Part shown: piece after piece, positions 25,503 through 34,271 of the stretch
Numbering within the stretch: the first letter of the stretch is position 1
How the letters are laid out: each line of letters opens with the position of its first letter
DNA from: Streptomyces sp. BK340
Lineage (GTDB): Bacteria; Actinomycetota; Actinomycetes; Streptomycetales; Streptomycetaceae
DNA length: 64,000 nucleotides
Reading direction: 5' to 3'
NCBI RefSeq assembly: GCF_007827595.1
Contig: NZ_VISR01000001.1
Location: forward strand, 558,001 to 622,000
Program-made: the position numbers and the translations under genes
The notes under the pieces: generated by a model
The model's database searches: none
Told to the model about the DNA's origin: nothing
What the model saw: the letters and a program-made list of their open reading frames with translations, nothing else

Positions 25503-26298
25503 CTACCTCCACGACCTCCCTGACATCCGGGTCGGGGTCGTCCGCGAGGCCTTGCAGCAGCTCGGCGACGCCCGGCGTGGACCAGCCGGCGACCGCCCAC
25601 ACCAGCGCCTCCCGCACCCCGGGGTCGGGGTGGGCTGCCAGGTGGGCAAGTTGGGCGAGCGGGCCGCGGCGCCGCATGCCGAACCAGTGCAGAGCCTCCC
25701 GCAGCACGGCGGGGTCTCCCGGGTCGCCGGCCGCCGCGACCCTGGCGAGCAGCACCCTCGCCGATGGCGCTGGGCCGTCCAGCGGATGCGGCAACCGCTC
25801 GCGCAGGCGCCGCGCCCCGTACCCGCCGCGCACCCGGCAGCCGAAGCAGGTGCAGGGGCGCACACCATGCGCGTCGGGCAGGTACCGCCACCCCGCCACC
25901 TGCGGCGCGGTACGGATCCGGTGCACTTCGCGCGGCCCGATCGCCCGGGGTACGAAGACCTCCCACCCGCGCGGGTCCTCCAGCACCGCGATCCGCCGCA
26001 CCGCCTCGGCTGCGGCCACGGTGGCCTGGGTGCCCCGTCTCCGGTCCCCGTACCGCCCGACCAGCACCTCCTGGTCGTCGTCCAGCCGCACATGCACGGC
26101 GACAAGCCCTCCCCGACTGCCGAAACGGCCCAGCTCGCGCAGCCATTGGTGGGTGAGCGTGTACGACGGCAGCACCGGGAAGCAGAACACCCCGCGCGCA
26201 CCGCCCTGTCCGTCACTGACGGCACGGATCCCGGACCGCCGGATACGCGGCGCGTTCGCCGCCGACGTCAAGTGCACGAACATCGCCATGGGCGGCAT
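25486..26298 (-). CDS. HEAT-repeat C-terminus fused to an uncharacterised N-terminal domain
   Basis: 270 residues. The N-terminal part begins MPPMAMFVHLTSAANAPRIR, whose FxHLT...IxxSGI pattern resembles the opening of some ADP-ribosyltransferase-like folds, but no catalytic triad is evident. A possible zinc knuckle (CTCFGC) is at about residue 154. The last ~90 residues form HEAT-like repeats (HPDPGVREALVWAVAGWS, DDPDPDVREVVEVV). The start is uncertain: ATGs at 26298, 26289 and 26283 are all possible and none has a strong ribosome binding site. Family function is unknown. Confidence 0.65.
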   Translation of the reverse strand: MPPMAMFVHLTSAANAPRIRRSGIRAVSDGQGGARGVFCFPVLPSYTLTHQWLRELGRFGSRGGLVAVHVRLDDDQEVLVGRYGDRRRGTQATVAAAEAVRRIAVLEDPRGWEVFVPRAIGPREVHRIRTAPQVAGWRYLPDAHGVRPCTCFGCRVRGGYGARRLRERLPHPLDGPAPSARVLLARVAAAGDPGDPAVLREALHWFGMRRRGPLAQLAHLAAHPDPGVREALVWAVAGWSTPGVAELLQGLADDPDPDVREVVEVVNDDD

Positions 26299-26317
26299 GT
26301 TAGGTGCCCGGTGTAGC

Positions 26318-26384
26318 CGTTTCTGCCCACCCACCCGCCCGACTCGGTCGGCTGAGAAGCCGGGGCACCGGGGGCTCCGCCCCC
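26318..26384 (-). repeat. Dispersed intergenic repeat plus GGGGGCTCCGCCCCC palindrome
   Basis: On the minus strand this reads CTTCTCAGCCGACCGAGTCG, then a GGGTGGGTGGG run and GAAACGG. A second copy lies at 52907-52953. The palindrome at 26370-26384 is of a kind found at many Streptomyces gene ends and may act as a terminator for neighbouring minus-strand transcripts. Confidence 0.75.
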
Positions 26385-26398
26385 AGACCCCCGTGCGT

Positions 26399-26692
26399 TC
26401 AGCGAACGCCGGGCTCCGACTTGAGCGCGTCGACGAAGGGGGCCCAGGCGACGGCGGTGAGGATGAGGGCGGGGCCGTGGGGGGCCTTTGAGTCACGGAC
26501 GGGGACGAGTCCGGGGATGTTGTCGGCGACTTCGACGCAGTTGCCGCCGTCCCCGTTGCTGTAGCTCGACTTGCGCCAGAGGGCGGCGCCGGGGAAGTCG
26601 CCGGCCACTTCGACGCAATCCCCGCCGTCCCCGTTGCTATAGCTGCTCTTGAACCAGAGCGCGTCAGTCAAGTCGATCCGGTTGCTTGCCAT
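26399..26692 (-). CDS. DUF397 protein with an internal domain duplication
   Basis: 97 residues. The usual DUF397 core is about 60 residues with a W(R/F)KSSYSNGDGG(N/D)CVEVA motif. Here that motif occurs twice, 26 residues (78 bases) apart, followed by one copy of VPVRDSKAPHGPAL and the WAPFVDAL ending. The two halves are close at the DNA level, so the duplication is recent. It overlaps the upstream XRE regulator by 29 bases. DUF397 proteins pair with these regulators in Streptomyces development and antibiotic control (the whiJ/abaA type), as a likely antagonist. Confidence 0.92.
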   Translation of the reverse strand: MASNRIDLTDALWFKSSYSNGDGGDCVEVAGDFPGAALWRKSSYSNGDGGNCVEVADNIPGLVPVRDSKAPHGPALILTAVAWAPFVDALKSEPGVR

Positions 26693-27527
26693 TTCGGTAA
26701 TCCTCTGCCGCTGCCTTGATCATGTCGAGGGACGTGTCTGGTGACAGCGCGACAGCCCTGAGCCGATCGTATGCCTTGCGGTACTGCTTCACGAGGGCCG
26801 GATCGTCGATGGTGTCACCGCTGTAGGACGCCTCGATGTAGAGCAGCGGCGGCGCGTCCTGGAAGGTCATGACCTTGATGGAGGCAGCCATCAGGGGATA
26901 CGGGCCGGACGTCCGCGGAACGATCTGCGGAGTGATCCGGCGCCGCTCGGCCAACTCCACGACTCGGTCCAACTGTTCGGCCATCTCCAGCGGAGGAAGG
27001 ATCGGATCCGCGATCAGCAACTCGTGCAGGACCGCCCAGTACTCCGGGGTGGAGTGATCCTCCTCAAAGAGGCGGGCGCGGGCGATTCGGGCCGCCACCT
27101 TCTCCTCGACCCAGTCGTCAAAGGCCGCCGGGTGAGCTGACCGGACGAGCGTCCGAGCGTACGGAGCGGTCTGAAGCAGCCCGGGGATGATGATGGGGCA
27201 CCACTCCTCAATGGACTCCGCGTACTTCTCCGCCTCCAGGACCTTCTCGAAGTACGCGGCATGCGGCCCCCTCCGCGCCTTCCGCACATCCTCACAGTGC
27301 CGCTCGAAGAACCCGTCGGTGTTGAGCACCCGGTCCGCATGCCGAGCCAGATCGATCGGCATCCTCCGCTCCCCGCGCTCGATGTCACTGAGGTACGTCT
27401 TGCCGTAGAAGCTGCCTTCAAGGAACGTCTCCAACGACATCCCCGCCGCCTCCCGCTTCCACCTCAACTCCTTGCCGTAGAAGGTCGGGACGCTCATCGA
27501 GCCGTCGATGTCCTTGCGCCTTGCCAT
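26664..27527 (-). CDS. XRE-family regulator with DUF5753 domain
   Basis: 287 residues. The N-terminal helix-turn-helix contains GKELRWKREAAGMSLETF and YGKTYLSDIERGERRMP. The C-terminal DUF5753 region includes IEEWCPIIIPGLLQTAPYAR and PLLYIEASYSG. ATG at 27527 follows GAAGG. It forms the standard whiJ-like module with DUF397 immediately downstream and an ATPase transcribed divergently. These modules affect sporulation and secondary metabolism in Streptomyces; the specific target here is unknown. Confidence 0.93.
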   Translation of the reverse strand: MARRKDIDGSMSVPTFYGKELRWKREAAGMSLETFLEGSFYGKTYLSDIERGERRMPIDLARHADRVLNTDGFFERHCEDVRKARRGPHAAYFEKVLEAEKYAESIEEWCPIIIPGLLQTAPYARTLVRSAHPAAFDDWVEEKVAARIARARLFEEDHSTPEYWAVLHELLIADPILPPLEMAEQLDRVVELAERRRITPQIVPRTSGPYPLMAASIKVMTFQDAPPLLYIEASYSGDTIDDPALVKQYRKAYDRLRAVALSPDTSLDMIKAAAEDYRNGKQPDRLD

Positions 27528-27642
27528 CGTTCACCTTCCGCTGTCCCGGTCGCGAACGCGAAACCCCTTTCACCGTAGCGATCCTGACGACAGCCTGTGA
27601 GGTGTTCGTCACACAACGCACAGGAAGAGGAAGGCGCCACGC

Positions 27643-27867
27643 ATGCCCGACCACTCCCCCACGGCCTACGACGTGACCCTCTGCGTGGAGGAACTCCGCG
27701 CCGCCCTCGCCCTGCACGGCATCACACTGCCCTCCTTGCGCGTAGACCTCCCGAGCTTTGCCGGTACGTACACCCCACCCGCCGGCCTCATCGCACTCGG
27801 GAACTGCAACATCGCGACGGCCCGGGCGCTGGCCACCGCTCTCCGGAAGGCGGCAGCCGGGAAATGA
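27643..27867 (+). CDS. Small conserved-type hypothetical protein in the XRE-DUF397 module
   Basis: 74 residues, ATG at 27643 preceded by GAGGAAGG. No signal or membrane segment. It contains VTLCVEELRAALALHGITLPSL and ends NIATARALATALRKAAAGK. Its stop overlaps the ATPase start as ATGA, so the two are probably translationally coupled. I do not recognise a named family; position in the module suggests a regulatory accessory role. Confidence 0.7.
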   Translation: MPDHSPTAYDVTLCVEELRAALALHGITLPSLRVDLPSFAGTYTPPAGLIALGNCNIATARALATALRKAAAGK

Positions 27868-28280
27868 CCTTCGAATTCGATCTGCTCGCCACCCCGAGGG
27901 CCGTACCGGAACTCCGCCACCACCTCCGCACCCACGACTTCGAAGTCCGCTTGTGTGCAACGGAGTTACTGACGAACGTCATCGACCACCTCGGGGAGGG
28001 CAACCCAGTGACCATCCGCGTCACCGACACGGACATCGGCCATACCCGCATCGAGGTCACGGACCCCGACCCGCACACCTTGCCCGCCCTCGTGTCCGCT
28101 ACCGGCACGGCCGAGTCCGGCCGCGGTCTGGCCCTGGTCGACCAGCTCTCCCGGCGCTGGGGCGTGGACCAGGGAGCGGACCGCAAGACGGTCTGGTGCG
28201 AGCTGGCCGAGCCTGGGCAGCGGTCAACCCCCAGGCTCGGCAGCGCGAACACATCGGGATCGAAAATCAGTCGCCTGTGA
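27864..28280 (+). CDS. Anti-sigma-factor-like ATP-binding protein (HATPase/RsbW type)
   Basis: 138 residues. GHKL-ATPase motifs are present: ATELLTNVIDHLGEG (N-box with the Mg-binding Asn), VTDPDPHTLPAL (G1-like), and ESGRGLALVDQLSRRWGV (G2). This is the short anti-sigma or regulatory kinase form that accompanies XRE-DUF397 modules. ATG overlaps the upstream small gene. The C-terminus extends ~15 residues beyond the normal domain end. Partner and ligand are unknown. Confidence 0.88.
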   Translation: MTFEFDLLATPRAVPELRHHLRTHDFEVRLCATELLTNVIDHLGEGNPVTIRVTDTDIGHTRIEVTDPDPHTLPALVSATGTAESGRGLALVDQLSRRWGVDQGADRKTVWCELAEPGQRSTPRLGSANTSGSKISRL

Positions 28281-28669
28281 TCACCTATCGCACCCCGCCA
28301 GTCACCCAAACACACAGAAGCCTCACAGGAAAAGCACAGGCAGCCTGCGAGTGGCCACCCCCTTCCAGCAGGCTGACCTGCCGAAAGGTTCACGCCATCA
28401 GTCCGCCATACGAAAGTGTGCCTAGAGTGTCGGCGTGCACCGGCGGAGCCTGACCACTCCGTACGCGCACACCAGTCAGCGACCGGGGGAACGCCGTCGC
28501 TCACGGGGAGGGGTTGCATCGCCATGCCGTCGCACCGGCCATCCGCGTGCGTGAGCCCGGCCAGGGATCTGCGCTTCTGAGTCTTCGTGAGAGTTCTTGC
28601 AATTCACTGCTCTGCGGAGCATCGGCCGATCAACCGGCGCATACACACTCTGAAGAAAGTGATGCTCCG
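28281..28669 (+). other. Intergenic region upstream of the polymorphic toxin
   Basis: 389 bases with clearly lower GC toward its right end than the neighbouring genes. It contains GGGGAGGGG followed by an ATG at 28524 that opens only 19 codons, and TAGAGT near 28428 that could be a -10. No gene is supported. It presumably holds the toxin promoter and leader. Confidence 0.4.
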
Positions 28670-31600
28670 TTGCCTTCCCGACCAGGAAGATCGCTCATAC
28701 CAACGCCAGGCCGTTCAGGACTACTTGCCCGAATCATTCTTCTGCTGACCGCAGTTGCGGTCGTCGTCGGCCTTGCTGTGCGACCCGACCTCGCCGGCCT
28801 CTCGGACCACGACGATGCAAGCCTCGTAGGGGATTCCTATGACGGCTACGACACCAAGGCCGCGGAACAGCTGCGCGGGGACCAGTGCGTGGCTGTCGAC
28901 GCCCTGCGCAAGGGCGGACCGAACCTGTTCGCCCTGGCTCAGGGCGCCGTCGGGCTGCCGTCCGACCAGCTCCATCAGAAGCTGAACCGGGACCTGCACG
29001 ACGTCAGGACCCCCCTGCACCAGGCCTTCGATGCCGATGAGGACAACAGCGGCCAATGGCAGAAGAAGGTCGAAGACCAAGGACAGGCGTGGACCAACGC
29101 CGTCAGTGGCCTGGATTCGTACCCCGGCGCGCCGCAGGGAGCGAACAAGATCTACGACAAGATCGGGCTGCTTCCGTGGATCTACCAGACGTGGGGCCGG
29201 GGCATCGACCTGTTCTCGCCCTTCTACGAACCCTCTCCCACTGCTGACGACAGCACGAAGGCTGCCGCGGTCGCGATCGGTGACCAGCTGTACACCACCG
29301 GGGGGACACCGGAGGAGCAGCAGGCGTGGGCGCTGTGGAAGAAGAACTCCGGGAAGATCGAACCCAACCAGTTGTTCGTTCCCAGGGTGTTCGCCGATGA
29401 CGCCCGCATCTTCCTGTCCGCGGGCGGCTTCCCCCGCACCGCTCCGGCGCCGGACACCCCGGAGTTCCGCGTCGCGGTCGAGGACCTGAAGGCCCGCTTC
29501 GCCGCGTGCGCGTGGCACGACCCGATCGACCCGGACCGGGTTCTCGGCAAGGAAGTGGCCCAGGCGTCCGCCGAGTGGCAGCAGGAGATCGCTTCGCAGG
29601 CCACGCAGCGACAGCAGATCCTCGCCGCCAACGTCACCGCCACGAAGGCGTTGCAGGACGGCACCTTCGCCCTGGGCAAGCTCCTGGGCCAGTCGTGGAT
29701 CGCGGACTATTCCACCCGCTGGCTGGACCACTACACCGAGGGCGGCATCAACTGGATCGGTGACGCCCCGCTGGAGATCCAGGTGCCGGGCGCTGCCGGC
29801 AAGTGCCTCGACGTCCAGGGATCCGGGAAGGCCAACGGCACCCCGGTCCAGATCTACACCTGCAACGGCAGCAGCGCCCAGAAGTGGCAGCTGTGGGGGG
29901 TCTACGACGGCCACTACACCCTCCTGAACGTCAACGCGCAGAAGTGCCTGGAGGTGCTGAACGGCGCCAATGCCAACGGCACGAAGATCCAGATCCGGGA
30001 CTGCGGCAGCAGCAAGGCACAGCAGTGGACGTTCAACGTCCGCGCCGCGGACGAGCTGCGCAACATCGCCACGGACAAGTGCCTGAACCTGGCCGCGTTC
30101 GACAACGGCAAAGACGCCCAGCTGAACACGTGCAACGGCTCCACCGCACAGAAGCTCCGCGTCGTCCCCAAGGGCCACACCGGCAGCGCGCCGTCGAAGG
30201 CCGACGTGGACAAGGCCAAGGCGAACGTCACGAGTGCGCAGTCGGAGGCGAAGAAGCAGCTCGCCGCGGTCAAGGCACAACTCGCCACGGCGCAGAAGGC
30301 CGCCACGACGTCGGACTCGGCCATCCAGGCCGCCTACGGCATCGCGGACACCAACGGCGCGCCGCGGGGTCGTGGTCTGCTGGTCGGCCAGCAGAAGGAC
30401 CAGGTGACCAGGGGTTCGGTCGCCGCACTACAGGCGATGGAGAAGGCCGCCGAGACCGCCGAGGCCGCCACCCGCGCCTCCGCCGGCGACACCCAGACCA
30501 TCACGCAGCGTGCCCTGGCCCAGGCCGCCCAGTCGAAGGCCGAGTTCCGCAAGGAGGCCGCCAAGGCGGCCGCGTGGCAGGCGAAGGCTGCCGCCGACGC
30601 GGCGAAGATCCACCGGGACAACGCGAAGAAGGACAAGGAGACCGCGGAGGCCAAGCTCGCCGACGCGCTGAAGGCCGAGGGTGACGCGAAGGCGGCCGCC
30701 GCCGACGCGCACGCCAAGCGGCTCGCGGCGGAGGCCGAGGAGAAGACGGCCAAGGCGGAGAAGGAGAACGCCGCCGCCAGCCGGGCCGAGGCCGCCGAGC
30801 ACCGCAGGAACGCCGAGTCCCAGGCGGCGAAGGCGAAGGACGCCAAGGACAGGGCCGAGGCCGCCGAGAAGACCGCCGGGGACCGGCGGGACGACGCGGT
30901 CAAGGCGAGCGATCACGCCAAGTCCATGCGCGACGACGCGTGGGACGCCGAGCAGAAGGCCGACGCCGCACGCGCCAAGGCCGACGCCAAGGACGCCTAC
31001 GCCGACAAGCTTGACTCCGGGGACGCCGCTGACGCCGCCAGGGCCGCCGCAAACGACGCCGACAAGCACGCCGACGACGCCGAAGCCGCCGCGACCAAGG
31101 CCCGCTCCGAGGCCGACGCCGCCACCCAGGCGGCCGCCGACGCCGACGCCGCCGCCACCCGCGCCGAGGCCGCCGCCAAGCGGGCCCGATCCGACGCGGA
31201 CGCCGCCCAGGCCGACAAGCTCAAGGCCGACGCCGCGGTGAAGACCGCGACCAGCGCCGTCGCCGACGCCATCAAGGCCTCCCAGGACGCCTCCGCCGAG
31301 GCCAAGACGGCCGTCAAGCTCGCCGACGAGGCCGAACAGCACGCCAGGGACGCCAAGACCCAGGCGGACGCGGCCGACAAGGAGGCCGGCAACGCCCTCG
31401 CGGCCGCCGCGAAGGCCGCCGGCTACGCCCACGTCACCGCCCAGGCGGCCGTGGACGCCGGTGAAGCGGCCAAGCAGGTCGCCAACCCGGCCAACGACGC
31501 GATCCAGCTCGGCTCCCCGTATGTCGACACCGACTCGGCCGCCGGCCTGGTCGTACTGACCGGGCAGGCGTCGAAGACGATCGCCGAGCAGCAGCAGGCG

Positions 31601-33508
31601 GTCGCCGATGCGCACGCCAAGAACGCGGCAGCCGAGGCGGAAGCGGCCAAGAACCTCGCCGACCAGGCCAAGGGCGACGCCAAGGAGGCCTACCAGCACG
31701 CGGCCAACGCCGCCCAGTACGCCGCCGACGCCCGCACCTACTCCAAGGACGCCCTCGGCTACGCCGCCGACGCCGCCAAGGCCGCGGCGGCGGCCTCAGC
31801 GTCCCTGGCCCGCACCGTCGAGTACGACAAGCAGGCCGCCGACGACGCCGCAGCCGCCGACAAGGCGGCCGGACGCGCCGAGGGCTACGCCAAGGACGCC
31901 CGCGACTCGGCAGACGCCGCCGAACTCGACGCCGAAGCCGCCCGCTCCGCGGCGGCCCAGGCCGAACAGGACGCCAAGGACGCCCGCGCCGCCGCCGACC
32001 GCGCCGACACCGCCGCAACCGAGGCCGAACAGGCCGCCAAGGACGCCGACAAGTACGCCAAGGAAGCCCAGGATGCAGCCGACCGCACCGAGCGGGAGGA
32101 CGCCAACAAGCAGGTACAGACGGGTGCGGCGACCGGTGTCGGAGGGGTCTTCTCCGTCATCGACGACATCAAGCAGCACGGCGAGCCGGAACGCCTCCCC
32201 AACGAGTGCCACGGCATCAACTGCAACACGCTGGTGTTCATTGCGCACTTCGACGCGGTGGTCAGCTTCTACCTGTGCACCAATCCGGATGTGCCCGCCA
32301 CCGAGGCCGGCTGTCCGGCCGAGGACACGGTCTTCCTGAAGACGCAGACGGTTCCGGACCTGACCAAGAAGATCAAGGTCTCTGCGTGGGACGTGACCGT
32401 GGACCTGTGGAAGGGAATCGCCAAGTCGATCAAGGGCGACTTCACAGGCTGCTACCACAAGCTCAACGGTGACGGCAGCGGAAGCTTCGGCGACTGCGCC
32501 TGGGCCGCCACCTGGCTGCCCATCGGCGGTGCGATCACAAAGATCACCGAGGCGATCCGTGCCCTCGACATCGCCATGCGGTCCGGTGAAGGGGTCCGCG
32601 ACGCCCTGAAGGCGCTGAAGGCGCTTGACGTCGACGCCCAGACGATGGCCGAAATGGAGCGGTCCGTCGAGGTGTACGAGGAGTTGCAGACGGCATGCCG
32701 GGTCAACAGCTTCCCCGCCACCACCGAAGTCGTCCTGGCCGACGGCAGCCGCAAGGCGATCCAGGAGGTACGCACCAATGACCGCCTGCTGGCCGCCGAC
32801 CCGGCGACCGGACGCACTCAGGGCCAGCCGGTCACGCGCACCTTCCACCACACCGCCGTCGACCTAGTCGACGTCACCCTGGAGGACGGCGGACGCCTCA
32901 CCAGCACGCCCGGACACGCCTTCTTCGTCACCGACCGCGGCTGGACGCTGGCCTCCGACCTGCGCCCCGGAGACGCCCTGCGTACTCCGGACGGAACCCC
33001 TCGCACGGTGGCCGGGCTGCGCGAGCGGGATCACCCGGCACCCCAGGCGGTATACGACCTGACCGTGTCGGGCCTGCACACCTTCTACGCAGTGGCGGGC
33101 GGCACCCCGGTCCTGGTCCACAATTGCGACGATCTCGTGGCCGACGCGCAGAAGTTCCCCGGGCAGGCTCACATCCTCGATGATCACGTGAACCCGACGC
33201 AGTCGGAAGCACTCAGGCTCGCTGTGCAGAAGGGCGAGAAGAACAGTGTGTTCGTCGACTTCCAAACGGCTCAACAGGTCGTCGACTACGCCTTGGCGAA
33301 CAAGGCGGGCGAAATCACCAGGTGGCTTCGCGGCAACGCCCAGCAGAAGACACTGAGGGGGACGTTCGGGGCGAGGACTCCCCTCGGCTTTGTCGCCCAC
33401 CCGGACGGCAGGACGATCACACAGGCCGGCAACCAGTACGTGATCATCCTTAAGCGTGCGCCGGGGCACAGGTTCGGCTACTACGTCTACACCGGCTATC
33501 CGGTCTGA
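28670..33508 (+). CDS. Polymorphic toxin: membrane anchor, ricin-type lectin, helical stalk, Hint domain, RNase-A-like C-terminus
   Basis: 1,612 residues from a TTG start. An N-terminal hydrophobic segment (GLLARIILLLTAVAVVVGLA, ~16-35) is a signal or anchor. A region of unknown fold runs to ~365. A ricin-type beta-trefoil (about 367-500) has KCLDVQGSG, QKWQLW, KCLEVLNG, QQWTF and KCLNLAAF. Residues ~505-1146 are an Ala/Lys/Asp/Glu-rich helical stalk. A Hint domain spans 1343-1486: Cys1343 opens it, SFPATTEVVLADGSRK and STPGHAFFV follow, and it ends VLVHNC. The last 126 residues (HILDDHV, then VIILKRAPGHRFGYYVYTGYP) resemble CdiA RNase-A-like toxins. A second possible TTG at 28514 lacks good coding bias. 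The immunity gene follows 14 bases on. Confidence 0.88.
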   Translation: MPSRPGRSLIPTPGRSGLLARIILLLTAVAVVVGLAVRPDLAGLSDHDDASLVGDSYDGYDTKAAEQLRGDQCVAVDALRKGGPNLFALAQGAVGLPSDQLHQKLNRDLHDVRTPLHQAFDADEDNSGQWQKKVEDQGQAWTNAVSGLDSYPGAPQGANKIYDKIGLLPWIYQTWGRGIDLFSPFYEPSPTADDSTKAAAVAIGDQLYTTGGTPEEQQAWALWKKNSGKIEPNQLFVPRVFADDARIFLSAGGFPRTAPAPDTPEFRVAVEDLKARFAACAWHDPIDPDRVLGKEVAQASAEWQQEIASQATQRQQILAANVTATKALQDGTFALGKLLGQSWIADYSTRWLDHYTEGGINWIGDAPLEIQVPGAAGKCLDVQGSGKANGTPVQIYTCNGSSAQKWQLWGVYDGHYTLLNVNAQKCLEVLNGANANGTKIQIRDCGSSKAQQWTFNVRAADELRNIATDKCLNLAAFDNGKDAQLNTCNGSTAQKLRVVPKGHTGSAPSKADVDKAKANVTSAQSEAKKQLAAVKAQLATAQKAATTSDSAIQAAYGIADTNGAPRGRGLLVGQQKDQVTRGSVAALQAMEKAAETAEAATRASAGDTQTITQRALAQAAQSKAEFRKEAAKAAAWQAKAAADAAKIHRDNAKKDKETAEAKLADALKAEGDAKAAAADAHAKRLAAEAEEKTAKAEKENAAASRAEAAEHRRNAESQAAKAKDAKDRAEAAEKTAGDRRDDAVKASDHAKSMRDDAWDAEQKADAARAKADAKDAYADKLDSGDAADAARAAANDADKHADDAEAAATKARSEADAATQAAADADAAATRAEAAAKRARSDADAAQADKLKADAAVKTATSAVADAIKASQDASAEAKTAVKLADEAEQHARDAKTQADAADKEAGNALAAAAKAAGYAHVTAQAAVDAGEAAKQVANPANDAIQLGSPYVDTDSAAGLVVLTGQASKTIAEQQQAVADAHAKNAAAEAEAAKNLADQAKGDAKEAYQHAANAAQYAADARTYSKDALGYAADAAKAAAAASASLARTVEYDKQAADDAAAADKAAGRAEGYAKDARDSADAAELDAEAARSAAAQAEQDAKDARAAADRADTAATEAEQAAKDADKYAKEAQDAADRTEREDANKQVQTGAATGVGGVFSVIDDIKQHGEPERLPNECHGINCNTLVFIAHFDAVVSFYLCTNPDVPATEAGCPAEDTVFLKTQTVPDLTKKIKVSAWDVTVDLWKGIAKSIKGDFTGCYHKLNGDGSGSFGDCAWAATWLPIGGAITKITEAIRALDIAMRSGEGVRDALKALKALDVDAQTMAEMERSVEVYEELQTACRVNSFPATTEVVLADGSRKAIQEVRTNDRLLAADPATGRTQGQPVTRTFHHTAVDLVDVTLEDGGRLTSTPGHAFFVTDRGWTLASDLRPGDALRTPDGTPRTVAGLRERDHPAPQAVYDLTVSGLHTFYAVAGGTPVLVHNCDDLVADAQKFPGQAHILDDHVNPTQSEALRLAVQKGEKNSVFVDFQTAQQVVDYALANKAGEITRWLRGNAQQKTLRGTFGARTPLGFVAHPDGRTITQAGNQYVIILKRAPGHRFGYYVYTGYPV

Positions 33509-33522
33509 GGAGGAGGCGCCCG

Positions 33523-34161
33523 ATGCATCGGTCTACGGAGTTCACGTTCGGCATCCCGTGGATCATGAGTTTCTTCCACCAGGACTGGACACTGGACGCC
33601 TCCACCGAAGCAGAGGCAGTGGCGAATCAGTTCGTGGAGGAGTTGGAGCCGGCGTCGGTGCTGCTGGTGCGGCGTGACGCCCGGCTCCTCCTCGACAACC
33701 TCAGCTCGGACCAGATCAAGGTGCTGTGGGAAGGCTGCGCCGACGGAGGGGAGTACTTCTTCCGCCGCGGCCGTGTCGCTGAAGGCGCCGAGTGGATGCG
33801 AGACGTGATCGCGGTGTGCGATACGTGGCTCTCCCACCGCTCGGCCCCTACGACGCTCACCGACGCAGACGCATACGAGGGGAGAGAGCTGGCCGACCAG
33901 ATCCTGGCCTCGGTGCAGGAGTTCAGGAGCATCCTCGCTCCCGAGGTGGCGGATGCGCTCGGCGCATGCTCCCGCTCCTGCACCCCCGATCTCGCATTCC
34001 GGCTGCTCCTGAGGGCCCTGGTCGAACGGAGTGCGTCGCGGTCCCCGGGACACGTGTCGCTGTCCGAGTACCAGTACGCGAGGCTGAACAGGCTCGGGTC
34101 GGCATTCAACTACGGTGAGTTCGTCGTGAGCGATGTGAGGTACCTGGTCGAAGGCGGTTAG
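33523..34161 (+). CDS. CdiI-type immunity protein for the adjacent toxin
   Basis: 212-residue soluble protein, ATG preceded by GGAGGAGG and only 14 bases after the toxin stop, the normal position for a cognate immunity gene. The segment IMSFFHQDWTLDAST followed by an EAVANQFVEEL helix matches the CdiI_2-type immunity family (FHQDW signature), and the C-terminus is GSAFNYGEFVVSDVRYLVEG. It should bind the RNase-like domain in producer and sibling cells. A frameshifted paralogue lies 0.5 kb downstream. The pairing is inferred from position and family. Confidence 0.82.
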   Translation: MHRSTEFTFGIPWIMSFFHQDWTLDASTEAEAVANQFVEELEPASVLLVRRDARLLLDNLSSDQIKVLWEGCADGGEYFFRRGRVAEGAEWMRDVIAVCDTWLSHRSAPTTLTDADAYEGRELADQILASVQEFRSILAPEVADALGACSRSCTPDLAFRLLLRALVERSASRSPGHVSLSEYQYARLNRLGSAFNYGEFVVSDVRYLVEGG

Positions 34162-34190
34162 CGGAAGCCCTTCATCCGCCCTATCTCAGA

Positions 34191-34220
34191 GGGGGGTGGG
34201 CGTGACGCGCCCCACCCCCC
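34191..34220 (+). terminator. Hairpin after the toxin-immunity operon
   Basis: GGGGGGTGGG at 34191-34200 pairs with CCCCACCCCCC ending at 34220, with a short CGTGACGCG-type loop. Its right arm lies inside the left copy of a direct repeat. Confidence 0.65.
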
Positions 34221-34242
34221 ACCCCGTTCAAACTCCGTTGAC
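34201..34242 (+). repeat. Left copy of imperfect ~42-bp direct repeat
   Basis: Begins CGTGACGC and ends ACCCCGTTC, two bases, ACTCCGT and AC. It matches 35234-35275 at roughly four positions in five. The two copies bracket all the pseudogene fragments. Confidence 0.55.
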
Positions 34243-34271
34243 AATGGACTGTGCTCTCACCGGTCTCCTTG

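Noticed and set aside
28524..28580. 19-codon leader peptide before the toxin gene
   Set aside because: It has a purine-rich upstream sequence but no conserved pattern or attenuator hairpin that I can see.
28514..28669. Upstream TTG start for the toxin at 28514
   Set aside because: The extra 52 codons have poor high-GC third-position bias and precede the signal/anchor segment; the TTG at 28670 fits better.
30428..31699. Minus-strand Gly/Leu/Val-rich frame opposite the toxin stalk
   Set aside because: Arises from antisense reading of GCC-rich Ala codons; no independent support.
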